The translations under genes and the position numbers were made by a program. The notes beneath the pieces are model-generated. The model was given only the letters and a program-made list of their open reading frames with translations. It was not told the origin of the DNA and searched no databases. Positions 1-6,333 of a stretch of 8,261 bases of DNA are shown piece after piece. This DNA comes from Planctomycetota bacterium (lineage in GTDB: Bacteria > Planctomycetota > PUPC01 > JABMSA01 > JAUWKK01): assembly GCA_030614245.1 (NCBI GenBank), contig JAUWKK010000105.1:1-8261 (forward strand). The letters are read 5' to 3'. Numbering within the stretch: position 1 is the first letter of the stretch; each line of letters begins with the position of its first letter.

Positions 1-26
1 GCCCGGCACTGCCTTGGACGACGCCA

Positions 27-464
27 TCACCCCCACCGCGTCCCATTCTCCTTCGAAACCCCGAGGCCGGTTGGGGCGGTTCGCGAACCGCCCCTACCGG
101 CCCGAATATCTGCGCGCGGGATCAGAGCCATTCGCAGCTTCTCGGTGACCTTATCAAACCTGTACCAGCGTTCGAGCTCGGGGAGCTGGACGTGCGGGCA
201 GACGGCGTAAAGTGTTGGCGGGAGGACGGTTGCAGTCTCGAAGATAGCCTGTATGCCGGCGGGCCGGCCCATACAGAAAGCCACGGGCGGCCCGGCAACC
301 TCGTAGAAGACGATCATGGTCTCCGGCCCCTGGACGGGCCATCCCACCCAGGTGGCGAAATGAGCGTACGGCTCTTCAATCAGGCCTACGGGGTATGCCG
401 CCTCGATGGGATCGTCGAGCAAAGACAGGCCGGCTGGGCTACCAGGTTCGATCAGGCCGGCATC
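27..464 (-). pseudogene. GNAT-type acetyltransferase, N-terminal domain remnant
   Basis: The minus frame from about 464 to 110 reads like the N-terminal domain of two-domain GNAT acetyltransferases. There is a DDPIEAAYPVG segment near the start (family pattern: a DP-x-x-N/A-Y-x-x-G motif), then a W-x-G-W stretch and a VFYE strand. Next comes a run corresponding to the usual 'P..LYAVCP......LERWYRF' helix, closing with EKLRMAL. After about 110 the frame runs into the 65-102 palindrome and low-quality sequence, and stops at 27-29. No acetyl-CoA-binding GNAT domain follows in frame. At the 5' side the reading frame is fused to the repeat at 465-527. The nearest in-frame ATG is at 558-560, inside the end of the PilZ gene, and has no good ribosome binding site. 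I therefore call it a broken remnant bounded by two repeats. The alternative is a short, real single-domain protein with a non-ATG start. The family assignment rests on pattern memory only. Confidence 0.45.
65..102. repeat. 38-bp near-perfect palindrome
   Basis: The core at 73-94 is a perfect 22-bp palindrome with arms GGGGCGGTTCG and CGAACCGCCCC. Symmetry extends outward to 65 and 102 with one mismatched pair (72 against 95), giving 18 of 19 pairs. It lies where the acetyltransferase-like fragment on the minus strand loses resemblance to its family, so it marks the downstream border of that fragment. No T-run follows on either strand, so it is not a classic intrinsic terminator. I recall GC-rich palindromes of this kind as dispersed intergenic elements in planctomycete-like genomes; that is recollection, not shown here. 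Confidence 0.8.
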
Positions 465-527
465 TGTGGAGCAGCCTTTCCAGGCTGCTGATTCAATTGA
501 TTGGCAGGCTAAAAGCCTGCCCCACGT
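465..527 (-). repeat. Double-hairpin dispersed repeat, copy A
   Basis: Read on the minus strand this 63-bp element has two hairpins. The first has arms GGCAGGCT and AGCCTGCC around TTT (501-519). The second has arms GCAGCCT and AGGCTGC around GGAA. The element starts with ACGTGGGG and ends with CCACA. A second copy sits at 6334-6395 on the plus strand, with a divergent central spacer but nearly identical hairpins. Copy A overlaps the 3' end of the PilZ gene, whose TAG stop (509-511) is the loop-proximal TAG of the first hairpin, and it abuts the acetyltransferase remnant. It may also act as an RNA hairpin at the end of the flagellar transcript. Confidence 0.85.
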
Positions 528-1567
528 AGCAGTCTGTGGTCGACGTATCTTACGACGCATCGCCGTTCCTCTTCGTCGATGTGGACGAACTTGATCCTCG
601 TGAGCCACCAGGGCGGGTCGTCGGAAGTCTGTGCGGAGCAATCGATTACACGGCCGACGAGGCCGGTTGGCGGCAGTGTACGTGTGGCGGGTCCGCCCAG
701 CCGGTCGAGGTTCAGCGTCACAAGGTCATTCGGGTGAAGCTGCGTATGCGACCTGATGGCGGCGCCGCCGCCGCTGAGATCGACGAGCAATCCGCGTGCC
801 AGATGCTGCGCCAGTGTCCCGGATCCCCCCTCGGCCAGGCCCTTGGCGAGTTCGCCCTCCAGCAGATAGCCGAAATCCACCAGCCTGCCGATCTGCGCAC
901 GGGCGTGGCTGCGTTCCTGGTACCGGGACAACCTGTCGGGATGCCGTATCTTCAGCCGAAGCCCCTGGAAATCTTCCGCCAGAAACGAGCGGAACTCGTA
1001 GCCGGCGTCACCGTCGCGGCGGAAAGTGACCTTGACGGGCCCGCCTCTGGCGGGCAGGCGCCTGCCTGCCTTTGGCAGGCCGCTGGGCAGCGTATCTGTC
1101 CGGGAATCCGGCTCGAAGATGATTCCGGTCTCGTTCGAGCCGAGAATCCGGCCCGCAAGCGCCACTGCCCGCCAGTCGGCATCATCCTGCTCGATCACCT
1201 CGAGGGTCGCACGGGTGTTATGCTCGATCTCGCTGGTGTTGGGTATCGGGGGGGCGTTGGCAGCGGGTGTTGCACTGAGCTTTCGCGGGAGAGCTCCCGG
1301 CAGATCGACGGCGTGGTGGGGTGACAAGGCATTAAGCACATCATCGGTGCCCGACCATGACTCTTTCACGGCCACCATCCGCAGGTCGTCCACGTCGCGG
1401 TCGGTGAGCGGGAACAGCAGCCGCGCATCAGCCAGGCAGCCGGCGAGGGCCACCCGGCGCTGCTTCTGCTGCTCCCGTTCGATCCACCACCAGAATGCCC
1501 CAGCCCCGGCTAGTGTCGTCGCTATTGCGGCGGTCACCGTCCACAACATCGTCGCCTGAAGAGTCAT
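509..1567 (-). CDS. Membrane-anchored YcgR-like PilZ domain protein (c-di-GMP effector)
   Basis: This 352-aa protein probably senses cyclic-di-GMP at the membrane and adjusts flagellar motility. Residues 8-28 form one hydrophobic segment followed by a charged stretch (EREQQKQRR), which fits an N-terminal anchor with the bulk in the cytoplasm. Residues 40-125 form a variable linker. About 130-215 resembles the YcgR N-terminal beta domain, ending in a 'P-x-x-x-x-R-Y-Q-E-R' stretch. The PilZ domain follows, with both ligand motifs: RxxxR as RSHAR (R219, R223) and DxSxxG as DLSGGG (D263, S265, G268). The gap between them is longer than in E. coli YcgR, with an extra segment around 240-256. The ATG at 1565-1567 has AGGA seven bases upstream. 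The gene lies 38 bases after flgE, so it is probably the last operon gene. Oddities: residues 163-176 are encoded by a palindromic repeat, and the last four residues (GAGF) and the stop come from another repeat. c-di-GMP binding is inferred from the motifs. Confidence 0.82.
   Translation of the reverse strand: MTLQATMLWTVTAAIATTLAGAGAFWWWIEREQQKQRRVALAGCLADARLLFPLTDRDVDDLRMVAVKESWSGTDDVLNALSPHHAVDLPGALPRKLSATPAANAPPIPNTSEIEHNTRATLEVIEQDDADWRAVALAGRILGSNETGIIFEPDSRTDTLPSGLPKAGRRLPARGGPVKVTFRRDGDAGYEFRSFLAEDFQGLRLKIRHPDRLSRYQERSHARAQIGRLVDFGYLLEGELAKGLAEGGSGTLAQHLARGLLVDLSGGGAAIRSHTQLHPNDLVTLNLDRLGGPATRTLPPTGLVGRVIDCSAQTSDDPPWWLTRIKFVHIDEEERRCVVRYVDHRLLRGAGF
1040..1080. repeat. In-frame triple palindrome inside the PilZ gene
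   Basis: Three inverted repeats abut or overlap within 41 bp of coding sequence: CCCGCC-TCT-GGCGGG (1040-1054), CAGGCGCCTG (1055-1064), and GCCTGCC-TTT-GGCAGGC (1064-1080). On the minus strand they encode the stretch around residues 163-176 (GLPKAGRRLPARGG), a linker just before the YcgR-like beta domain. The reading frame stays open. The GCCTGCC/GGCAGGC arms recur at 3972-3985, and similar arms occur in the 465-527 element, so this looks like a small mobile palindrome that landed in a tolerant linker. Confidence 0.7.
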
Positions 1568-1605
1568 CGGTCATTCCTTTCGGTGCTATGGATCAACTCA
1601 GCCGT

Positions 1606-3849
1606 TTATCGGATGATGTTGGCCATTTCCTGCAGGATCGCGTCGGCGGTGGTAATAACGCGAGCGTTGACCTGGAAGCCGCGCTGAGCGGTAATCAGCC
1701 GCGTGAACTCGAGCGCGATATCGACGTTGGATCCTTCGAGAGTGTTTGCCGCAATCATGCCGGCACCGCCCTGCTGGCCGCCGCCGGTGAAGGGCGCACC
1801 AGAGTTGGTCGTCGGCACGTAGAAGTTGTCACCTGTTTTCTCGAGGCCCACAGGGTTCGCGAAAGTGGCCACCTGTAGTTGCGCGATATCGATGATCTCG
1901 CCATTTGTGAAGTTACCTTGAATGGTTCCGTCGGAACGGATGGAGACTGACGCGAGCGAGCCCGACCCGAAACCGTTCTGGTCGGTGGCCGTCGCTGAAG
2001 ACTGGCCGCCGAACTGTGTGAGGTTAGTTGTGCTGCCCGTCTCGCCGAAGTTGAAGAGAATCGCCTGCTGTCCTGCGAAGCCCGCGAACTGCAACGCGAT
2101 CCCGGCGTCGCCCTCGCCCGGTCCCGTAACCGCATTGAAGGAGCCGTCGTCGTTGAACATGATGCCTTCAACCAGGCTGTCGAGCATCGTGGCATCGGCA
2201 GAGCTGGCCTCCACTCGCCATTCGTTGTTGCCTCGCTTGCGGAAGGTGAGCGAAATCAGGTGCGATGTGCCCAGTTCGTCGAAGATGGTGATCGATGTTG
2301 CCCTGGTGTCGCCGCTGGTGCCGCCGCTGGTAACGCGCATATCGTGCTGTGTCCAGGTTGTCGCGCCGGTTCCAGAGGCGTTGTCGAGGGTCAGCACTAG
2401 TGTCGCCTCGCCCTCGGTATCCGCAGTCAAAATGAGATCACCGGTTGCGCTGACCGCGGCAGTCGAACCGGTGTAGGCCGCATCGATGGCGGTGGCCAGA
2501 TCGGCCAGCGTCGTGCCGTCATTGCCGGTGCCGAACGTGAACGTTCCGTTGACATTGGTGTCGCCGTAGTCGGTGCCCTGTATGGAGATGGTGGCGCCGT
2601 CCTGGTACGCAACAGTCGTGGTGGCAAGATCGCGAAGGTCGGTGGCTCCCGAAGCGGTCTTGTCAACGGCGCTCGTAGTCAGGCCGATGGCTGCAACCGG
2701 ATTGCCGGCGCCATCGGTAAACTGCAGTGCGGAAGTTGACGCGGTACTGGCCGACTTGACGACGAGGGCATGGTCCCGCGCCGCGCAGGTTACGCCGTTT
2801 GAGGTAGCTGCGGTGAGTGCGCTGGATATTTCCGCCGCAGTGGCGTATCCATCTGTGGCTACGGTGAATGCGACGGCGGTGGGCGGCGTGGAGCCGTTGA
2901 CCGAGACGGTGAGCGCGTCGCTGTCGTCGAGGTTCCAGGTATCGTCCGCGAACGTGGCAGTAGCTGCGGTTATTCCCAGCGCGGCGCCGGGCGCGGCTCC
3001 GCCGTCGGTTATCTGAAGGGCGGTTGCCCCGCCCGCCGTGTCCGATTGCAGGACTACGTAGTCGTTGACGCTGGCGACGGAAAGCCCCGAGACGCCGGCG
3101 AATGCTGCCTGTACCTCGGTCCACGTGGCTGCGCCGTCAACGGCCACGGTGAAGGTGACCGTTGTGGCCGGGGCCGCCCCGTCCACCGAGATATCGAGCG
3201 TATCACCGTTGTTGATGTTCCATGTGGGGCCGCCCTGAACACTGCCGACAATCGTGGCTTTTCCCATGTTGGCTCCGATGATTGTCGCAGCGGCCAATTG
3301 GAAAGGATTAGAGGTAGTGAGCACCTCGGCGGCAGGGTTGGCTGCCGTTGCGTTCAGGTTGCCCACGATGTCTACCAAGGATGTGGCCTGGCCCGGCCGG
3401 GTCTCATTATACGGGATGCTTATATCGGTGCCGGTGACATCCTGCACGCGGAAGCCGGTGCCCAGGTCGACGAGGTTGTTGGCCGAATCTACGTCGAAGG
3501 CCCCCACACGGGTGTAGAAATCCTGCACGCCGTTGCTGACAACGAAGAATCCGTTGCCCTGGATGGCCATATCGAATGTACGGCCCGTAGTCGAGAGTGA
3601 TCCCTGGCCCATGTCCGCGTCGACACCAGCCGAACGAACGCCCAGGCCGATCTGGATCGGGTTCTTACCGCCCATGGTGGACGATGGAGCTGTGCTCGAC
3701 TGTATCGTCTGGGCGAACAGGTCGGCAAAGCGGAAACGTGTTGTCTTATACCCCGGTGTGTTGATGTTCGCGAGGTTGTTTGCCACCACGTCCAGCAGCA
3801 TCTGGTGAGCTCTGAGGCCTGAGACCCCTGAAAGTAAAGAAGCGCCCAT
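1606..3849 (-). CDS. flgE: Flagellar hook protein FlgE
   Basis: FlgE polymerises outside the cell into the curved hook, the universal joint between rod and filament, after export through the flagellar type III system. The 747-aa protein has the rod/hook N-terminal signature (residues 1-40, with LDVVANNLANINTPGYK at 19-35). The FlgE-specific start of the D1 region includes GRTFDMAIQGNGFF (89-102). The C-terminal hook domain has LEGSNVDIALEFTRLI (704-719), followed by AQRGFQVNARVITTADAILQ (721-740). It is much longer than the roughly 400-aa enterobacterial protein. The extra length is in the exposed middle: two homologous units at about 209-294 and 304-391, then a different segment rich in Gly, Thr and Asp at about 415-490 (DGATISIQGTDYGD). 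There is a single cysteine, C355. The ATG at 3847-3849 has GGAGGA six bases upstream. It is preceded by flgD and followed by the PilZ gene. Identity is secure; the function of the enlarged surface domains is unknown. Confidence 0.96.
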   Translation of the reverse strand: MGASLLSGVSGLRAHQMLLDVVANNLANINTPGYKTTRFRFADLFAQTIQSSTAPSSTMGGKNPIQIGLGVRSAGVDADMGQGSLSTTGRTFDMAIQGNGFFVVSNGVQDFYTRVGAFDVDSANNLVDLGTGFRVQDVTGTDISIPYNETRPGQATSLVDIVGNLNATAANPAAEVLTTSNPFQLAAATIIGANMGKATIVGSVQGGPTWNINNGDTLDISVDGAAPATTVTFTVAVDGAATWTEVQAAFAGVSGLSVASVNDYVVLQSDTAGGATALQITDGGAAPGAALGITAATATFADDTWNLDDSDALTVSVNGSTPPTAVAFTVATDGYATAAEISSALTAATSNGVTCAARDHALVVKSASTASTSALQFTDGAGNPVAAIGLTTSAVDKTASGATDLRDLATTTVAYQDGATISIQGTDYGDTNVNGTFTFGTGNDGTTLADLATAIDAAYTGSTAAVSATGDLILTADTEGEATLVLTLDNASGTGATTWTQHDMRVTSGGTSGDTRATSITIFDELGTSHLISLTFRKRGNNEWRVEASSADATMLDSLVEGIMFNDDGSFNAVTGPGEGDAGIALQFAGFAGQQAILFNFGETGSTTNLTQFGGQSSATATDQNGFGSGSLASVSIRSDGTIQGNFTNGEIIDIAQLQVATFANPVGLEKTGDNFYVPTTNSGAPFTGGGQQGGAGMIAANTLEGSNVDIALEFTRLITAQRGFQVNARVITTADAILQEMANIIR
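2677..3225 (-). repeat. Tandem domain duplication within flgE
   Basis: FlgE residues 209-294 (2968-3225) and 304-391 (2677-2940) align throughout. Both start with TWN, run into an acidic 'D-x-L-x-x-S-V-x-G' strand, then P-x-T-x-V-x-F-T-V-A-x-D-G, and later A-L-Q-x-T-D-G and A-x-G-[IL]-T. The period is 95 residues. The two copies are clearly diverged, so the duplication is old. It enlarges the outward-facing part of the hook subunit. Confidence 0.85.
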
Positions 3850-3874
3850 TAACTATCCTCCAGGTCTGTAAGGA

Positions 3875-3940
3875 GGCTTCAGGCCACAGGCCTCAGGAAG
3901 AAGGACAGATCCGCATCCCTGAAGTCTTAAGTCTGTAGCC
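3875..3940 (-). other. Imperfect 23-bp inverted repeat in the flgD-flgE gap (flgE leader)
   Basis: The segments at 3918-3940 and 3875-3897 are imperfect inverted copies separated by 20 bases. In the minus-strand transcript they can form 16 Watson-Crick and 2 G-U pairs out of 23, ending 14 bases before the flgE ribosome binding site (3856-3861). This could tune translation or mRNA stability of the abundant hook protein relative to flgD, or be another degenerate dispersed repeat. The pairing was counted by hand; no folding energy was computed. Confidence 0.5.
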
Positions 3941-3971
3941 TCTTCCTATGATTCTCTTCTGAAACGTCCCT

Positions 3972-3985
3972 GCCTGCCGGCAGGC
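3972..3985. repeat. 14-bp perfect palindrome just after the flgD stop
   Basis: GCCTGCCGGCAGGC lies one base beyond the flgD TGA (3987-3989) on the minus strand. Its arms match those of the 1064-1080 palindrome in the PilZ gene. There is no T-run, so it is more likely a dispersed palindrome than a terminator, and flgE downstream would still be read from the same transcript. Confidence 0.6.
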
Positions 3986-3986
3986 G

Positions 3987-4457
3987 TCAATCTTCAATTC
4001 GCAGCACGTCGGTGATATTCAACCGGTGGCCTTTCGTCTCGAGCCACACGACACCGTCCTGCAGCACGACTGCCTTCACTTCTTCCTTGAAGGTCTCGTT
4101 GCCTCCCGACTCGGCCGCCGGGTCGGCGAAAGTCACGTTGCGCCCGATCATTCCTTCGGCCGCTCGCAGTTCGCTGAGCTGCCACGTGCCCATCTGAGAC
4201 TTGATGAGGTCCGTCATGTCGGCCTTGCCGTCCTGAGTGGCCGAGGTGAGGTCTCCGAGTTTCTCGATCACCGTCTCGAGATTCGTGTTGACGTTGCCCA
4301 TCTGCTCGAGCGCGCTGAACTGGGCCAGGTCGGCCAGAAACGTGTTGCTGTCAACCGGGTCCATAGGGTCCTGGTTCTGTGCCTGCACGACGAAAAGGCG
4401 CAGGTACAAGTCCTTGCCCATCTCCTGCTGTGTCGGCGTTGCTGTTTCGATTCCCAT
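3987..4457 (-). CDS. flgD: Flagellar hook assembly scaffold protein FlgD
   Basis: FlgD forms the temporary cap at the rod tip on which FlgE subunits assemble, and is later replaced by hook-filament junction proteins. The 156-aa protein carries the family signature: YLRLFVVQAQNQDPMDPVDS (18-37), then FLADLAQFSALEQMGNVN (40-57). This matches the usual 'F-L-x-L-L-x-x-Q-L-x-N-Q-D-P-x-x-P-x-D...LAQFSxLEQ' pattern. The C-terminal part keeps the 'IGRNV' strand (104-108) and a short beta region. It is well short of FlgD proteins of 220 aa or more, with no room for the inserted fibronectin/Ig-like domain, so this is a minimal form. The ATG at 4455-4457 has GGAGGT five bases upstream. It lies 24 bases after the fliK-like gene and 137 bases before flgE, in the same operon. 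Confidence 0.94.
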   Translation of the reverse strand: MGIETATPTQQEMGKDLYLRLFVVQAQNQDPMDPVDSNTFLADLAQFSALEQMGNVNTNLETVIEKLGDLTSATQDGKADMTDLIKSQMGTWQLSELRAAEGMIGRNVTFADPAAESGGNETFKEEVKAVVLQDGVVWLETKGHRLNITDVLRIED

Positions 4458-4481
4458 CTCAGACCTCCTGGCTCCTGTTCA

Positions 4482-5951
4482 CTACGCGATGATATTCAAG
4501 AGTCCGACGACTGTTGGCCCTGCGGCTGCTGCTATCGCCGAACCCACGTTGCGCGAGACACCCTCGGGCGTGCGGCCCGGAACTTCGCGCCACTGCGGCT
4601 GATCGTCCTGCTGCTCGCTGTGACGCCCCGACTGCGTCGAGACGTCGAAATCGCTCACCTTAACGCCGCTGCGCTGCAACGACGCCCGCAGTTCGTCCAG
4701 ATGTCGTTCGATCAGCGCCCGAGTACCTTCCTGCTCGGCGACGATCTGCACGTTCAGCAGGTTTCCCACGCCGGCGCTCAGCCGGACGCGGACGCTGCCG
4801 AGCTCCGGCGGATAGATCTGCACGTTGACTTCGCCGCGTCCGTTGCGAAGAGTCATCGCCGCCTGCCGCGACAGGTGGCTCATCACGTCGGCGGGAGTCA
4901 GCCCGCGAGCCGCAAGCACGCCCTTCGCCTGCTCGATACCCGTCACTTGCGCCGATGCACCCGGCATACGCTCGGCAAAATTCGTGGCATGAACCGCAGC
5001 CGCCTGCTCTTCGGCCTGCGTCGCCGGGCTGAACCTGGCTCGCTGCGGTGCGTCCGAATCAACCTGTTCCTTCGCCTCAACCTGTGCGGCCGGCTTCACT
5101 TCGACTTTCGCCGGCTGCTCAGTCGGCTTGACTTCCTTAGCCTCAGGCAGCTCGTCGTTGGCTGCGGTCTTGACTACAGATTCATTCTGTGTTTCGTCAG
5201 TTGCAACTTCGGCCGCGGCCACCGCAACGGTTGCCGTGGCTTTCACTTCCGCCTCCAGCGCTTGAGCCTTCGGTGCTTCCGGTGCCTGGGCCGTTTCGAT
5301 GGCGGCCTTCACCAGGTTGTCGAATTCCTGTGGCAGCTCTTTCTCGGTACCTTGCTGGACGCTTGCCGTCGGTTCCTGGTCCAGTTCGACGGTCTCCCGG
5401 GCGGCCTGGGGCTGCTCGGGCAGCGGAGTTATCTGCTCCTGCTCGGTCTGGGCCGGCAACTGCTGCAGGGCCGGGGCGGCTGTATTATCGAGGTATTCGC
5501 CGCCGGCCTCTTGAACTCCCTCGGGCGCAGCATCAGGTACTTCCGCCACGTCAACGGTTTCGACACCCGATACGACAGGCACCGCGGTCAGCTCCACCGC
5601 CGCGAAGTCTGCCTGTTCGACAATGATTTCCGGCTGGGTTTCGATGTTGGGTGCGGTTTGATCGGGCTGATCGGGCTTGGCGTGTTCGGAAGCAGGTTCT
5701 GCCTCGGGAGCATCTTCCGCTTCTGCGGGTTTCTTGGTGCTTGCCGGCAATGGGTCGGTGTTGATCGAGCGTTCAGGCGCGTCCGCGCGATCGTTCGCAG
5801 CGGGTCGCTCGGGCTTTACCTGAGCGACGGCCAGTTCCTGATCGAAGCTCGGGCGGTCGTCGGCTCGAGGCTCCGGCCGGGAACGGCTCGAGACCTCCGT
5901 CTCGGCTGTCGCCGACATTATCGCCAGCAATGTTGCAATACTCTCCGACAT
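4482..5951 (-). CDS. fliK: FliK-like flagellar hook-length control protein
   Basis: FliK is secreted during hook growth. It measures hook length and switches the export gate from hook to filament substrates. This 489-aa protein has the FliK layout: a long, low-complexity, disordered N-terminal region (about 20-350) rich in Ala, Glu, Pro, Gln and Val, then a compact C-terminal Flg_hook domain (about 357-442). In that domain GEVNVQIYPPELGSVRVRLS is the family's 'L-x-x-P-x-x-L-G-x-v-x-v' block, followed by a long helix with HLDELRASLQRSGVKV. It ends with an unusual hydrophobic Ala-rich tail (AIAAAAGPTVVGLLNIIA). I chose the ATG at 5949-5951 because GGAG lies five bases upstream. An in-frame ATG further out, at 6033-6035, has no ribosome binding site and falls inside the -12 element of the sigma-54 promoter. 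It is the first gene of the operon. The symbol rests on the C-terminal domain and context. Confidence 0.9.
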   Translation of the reverse strand: MSESIATLLAIMSATAETEVSSRSRPEPRADDRPSFDQELAVAQVKPERPAANDRADAPERSINTDPLPASTKKPAEAEDAPEAEPASEHAKPDQPDQTAPNIETQPEIIVEQADFAAVELTAVPVVSGVETVDVAEVPDAAPEGVQEAGGEYLDNTAAPALQQLPAQTEQEQITPLPEQPQAARETVELDQEPTASVQQGTEKELPQEFDNLVKAAIETAQAPEAPKAQALEAEVKATATVAVAAAEVATDETQNESVVKTAANDELPEAKEVKPTEQPAKVEVKPAAQVEAKEQVDSDAPQRARFSPATQAEEQAAAVHATNFAERMPGASAQVTGIEQAKGVLAARGLTPADVMSHLSRQAAMTLRNGRGEVNVQIYPPELGSVRVRLSAGVGNLLNVQIVAEQEGTRALIERHLDELRASLQRSGVKVSDFDVSTQSGRHSEQQDDQPQWREVPGRTPEGVSRNVGSAIAAAAGPTVVGLLNIIA

Positions 5952-5954
5952 TGC

Positions 5955-5960
5955 TTCTCC
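5955..5960 (-). promoter_or_regulatory. Ribosome binding site deciding the fliK start
   Basis: GGAGAA on the minus strand, with the GGAG core five bases before the ATG at 5949-5951. It supports the shorter 489-aa fliK product over the 517-aa form starting at 6035. Confidence 0.7.
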
Positions 5961-6030
5961 AATCAAAATCAGCGCAAGCGGCGGCGGTTCCACGGCGGAG
6001 CCGCCTGCCGGTCTGGCCGCCCGTTTCAGC

Positions 6031-6046
6031 AGCATCCGGCGTGCCA
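6031..6046 (-). promoter_or_regulatory. Sigma-54 (RpoN) promoter of the fliK-flgD-flgE-pilZ operon
   Basis: The minus strand reads TGGCACGCCGGATGCT. Against the sigma-54 consensus TGGCACG-N4-TTGCW it matches every fixed position except one (A for the first T of the -12 block), with the correct GG-to-GC spacing. Transcription would begin near 6020, leaving a leader of about 70 bases before the fliK start at 5951. The site sits directly upstream of a hook operon, and sigma-54 control of hook and basal-body genes with a dedicated activator is well known in several flagellated bacteria. No activator gene is in the window. Confidence 0.82.
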
Positions 6047-6094
6047 GAGCCGGCTTAGAATTACGATCCGACGGGAAGCCGTCGCCGGAACAGG

Positions 6095-6108
6095 TTGTGC
6101 AGTCACAA
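6095..6108. promoter_or_regulatory. Candidate activator-binding palindrome upstream of the sigma-54 promoter
   Basis: TTGTG-CAGT-CACAA is a 14-bp inverted repeat centred about 80 bases upstream of the predicted transcription start near 6020. That is a usual position for the binding site of a sigma-54 activator protein. Only one copy is seen and the arms are five bases long, so chance is possible. A second small inverted repeat (6069-6084, GACGG/CCGTC core) lies between it and the promoter. Confidence 0.3.
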
Positions 6109-6333
6109 GTTACGGCACGTCGCTTTTGCTGGGGATGTGAGGTCGCGACGGCGGCCCAGCGGTCCCGGACGGCAAGATAGTCCTGGAAATAATTGCCGGT
6201 CGGAAGGTTTTTCCGGGGGAAAGATGGGGATTTGAGAAGGCTGCGCGGGCGGCCGCGCCGGGAGCCTCATGCAGGGGGCCGCCTCCTGAAGCGAGCAGGC
6301 ATGCCGTAGGCGGGCGGGGAGGCATCTTTCATA

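Noticed and set aside
1..30. Possible start of a new minus-strand gene (MASSKAVPG) running off the left edge
   Set aside because: Only about nine codons are visible and the nearest AAGGAG is too far upstream for that ATG; it cannot be supported from the window.
501..519. Intrinsic terminator for the flagellar operon
   Set aside because: The hairpin is good, but no T-run follows on the minus strand, it overlaps the stop codon, and the same hairpin recurs at 6334-6395 away from any gene end, so it is primarily a repeat.
536..1324. Plus-strand open frame of 262 codons antisense to the PilZ gene
   Set aside because: No ribosome binding site or motif, and the opposite strand encodes a protein with clear PilZ motifs.
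5952..6035. 28-residue N-terminal extension of FliK starting at 6035
   Set aside because: The ATG lies in the -12 element of the sigma-54 promoter and has no ribosome binding site, while the ATG at 5951 has GGAG at proper spacing.
4026..6140. Plus-strand open frame of 704 codons antisense to fliK and flgD
   Set aside because: Two strong flagellar genes occupy the opposite strand. The plus-strand translation is rich in Arg, Leu, Cys, Gly and Phe with no family motif, has no ribosome binding site, and runs through the sigma-54 promoter. It is an artefact of GC-rich codon bias and the low-complexity fliK.
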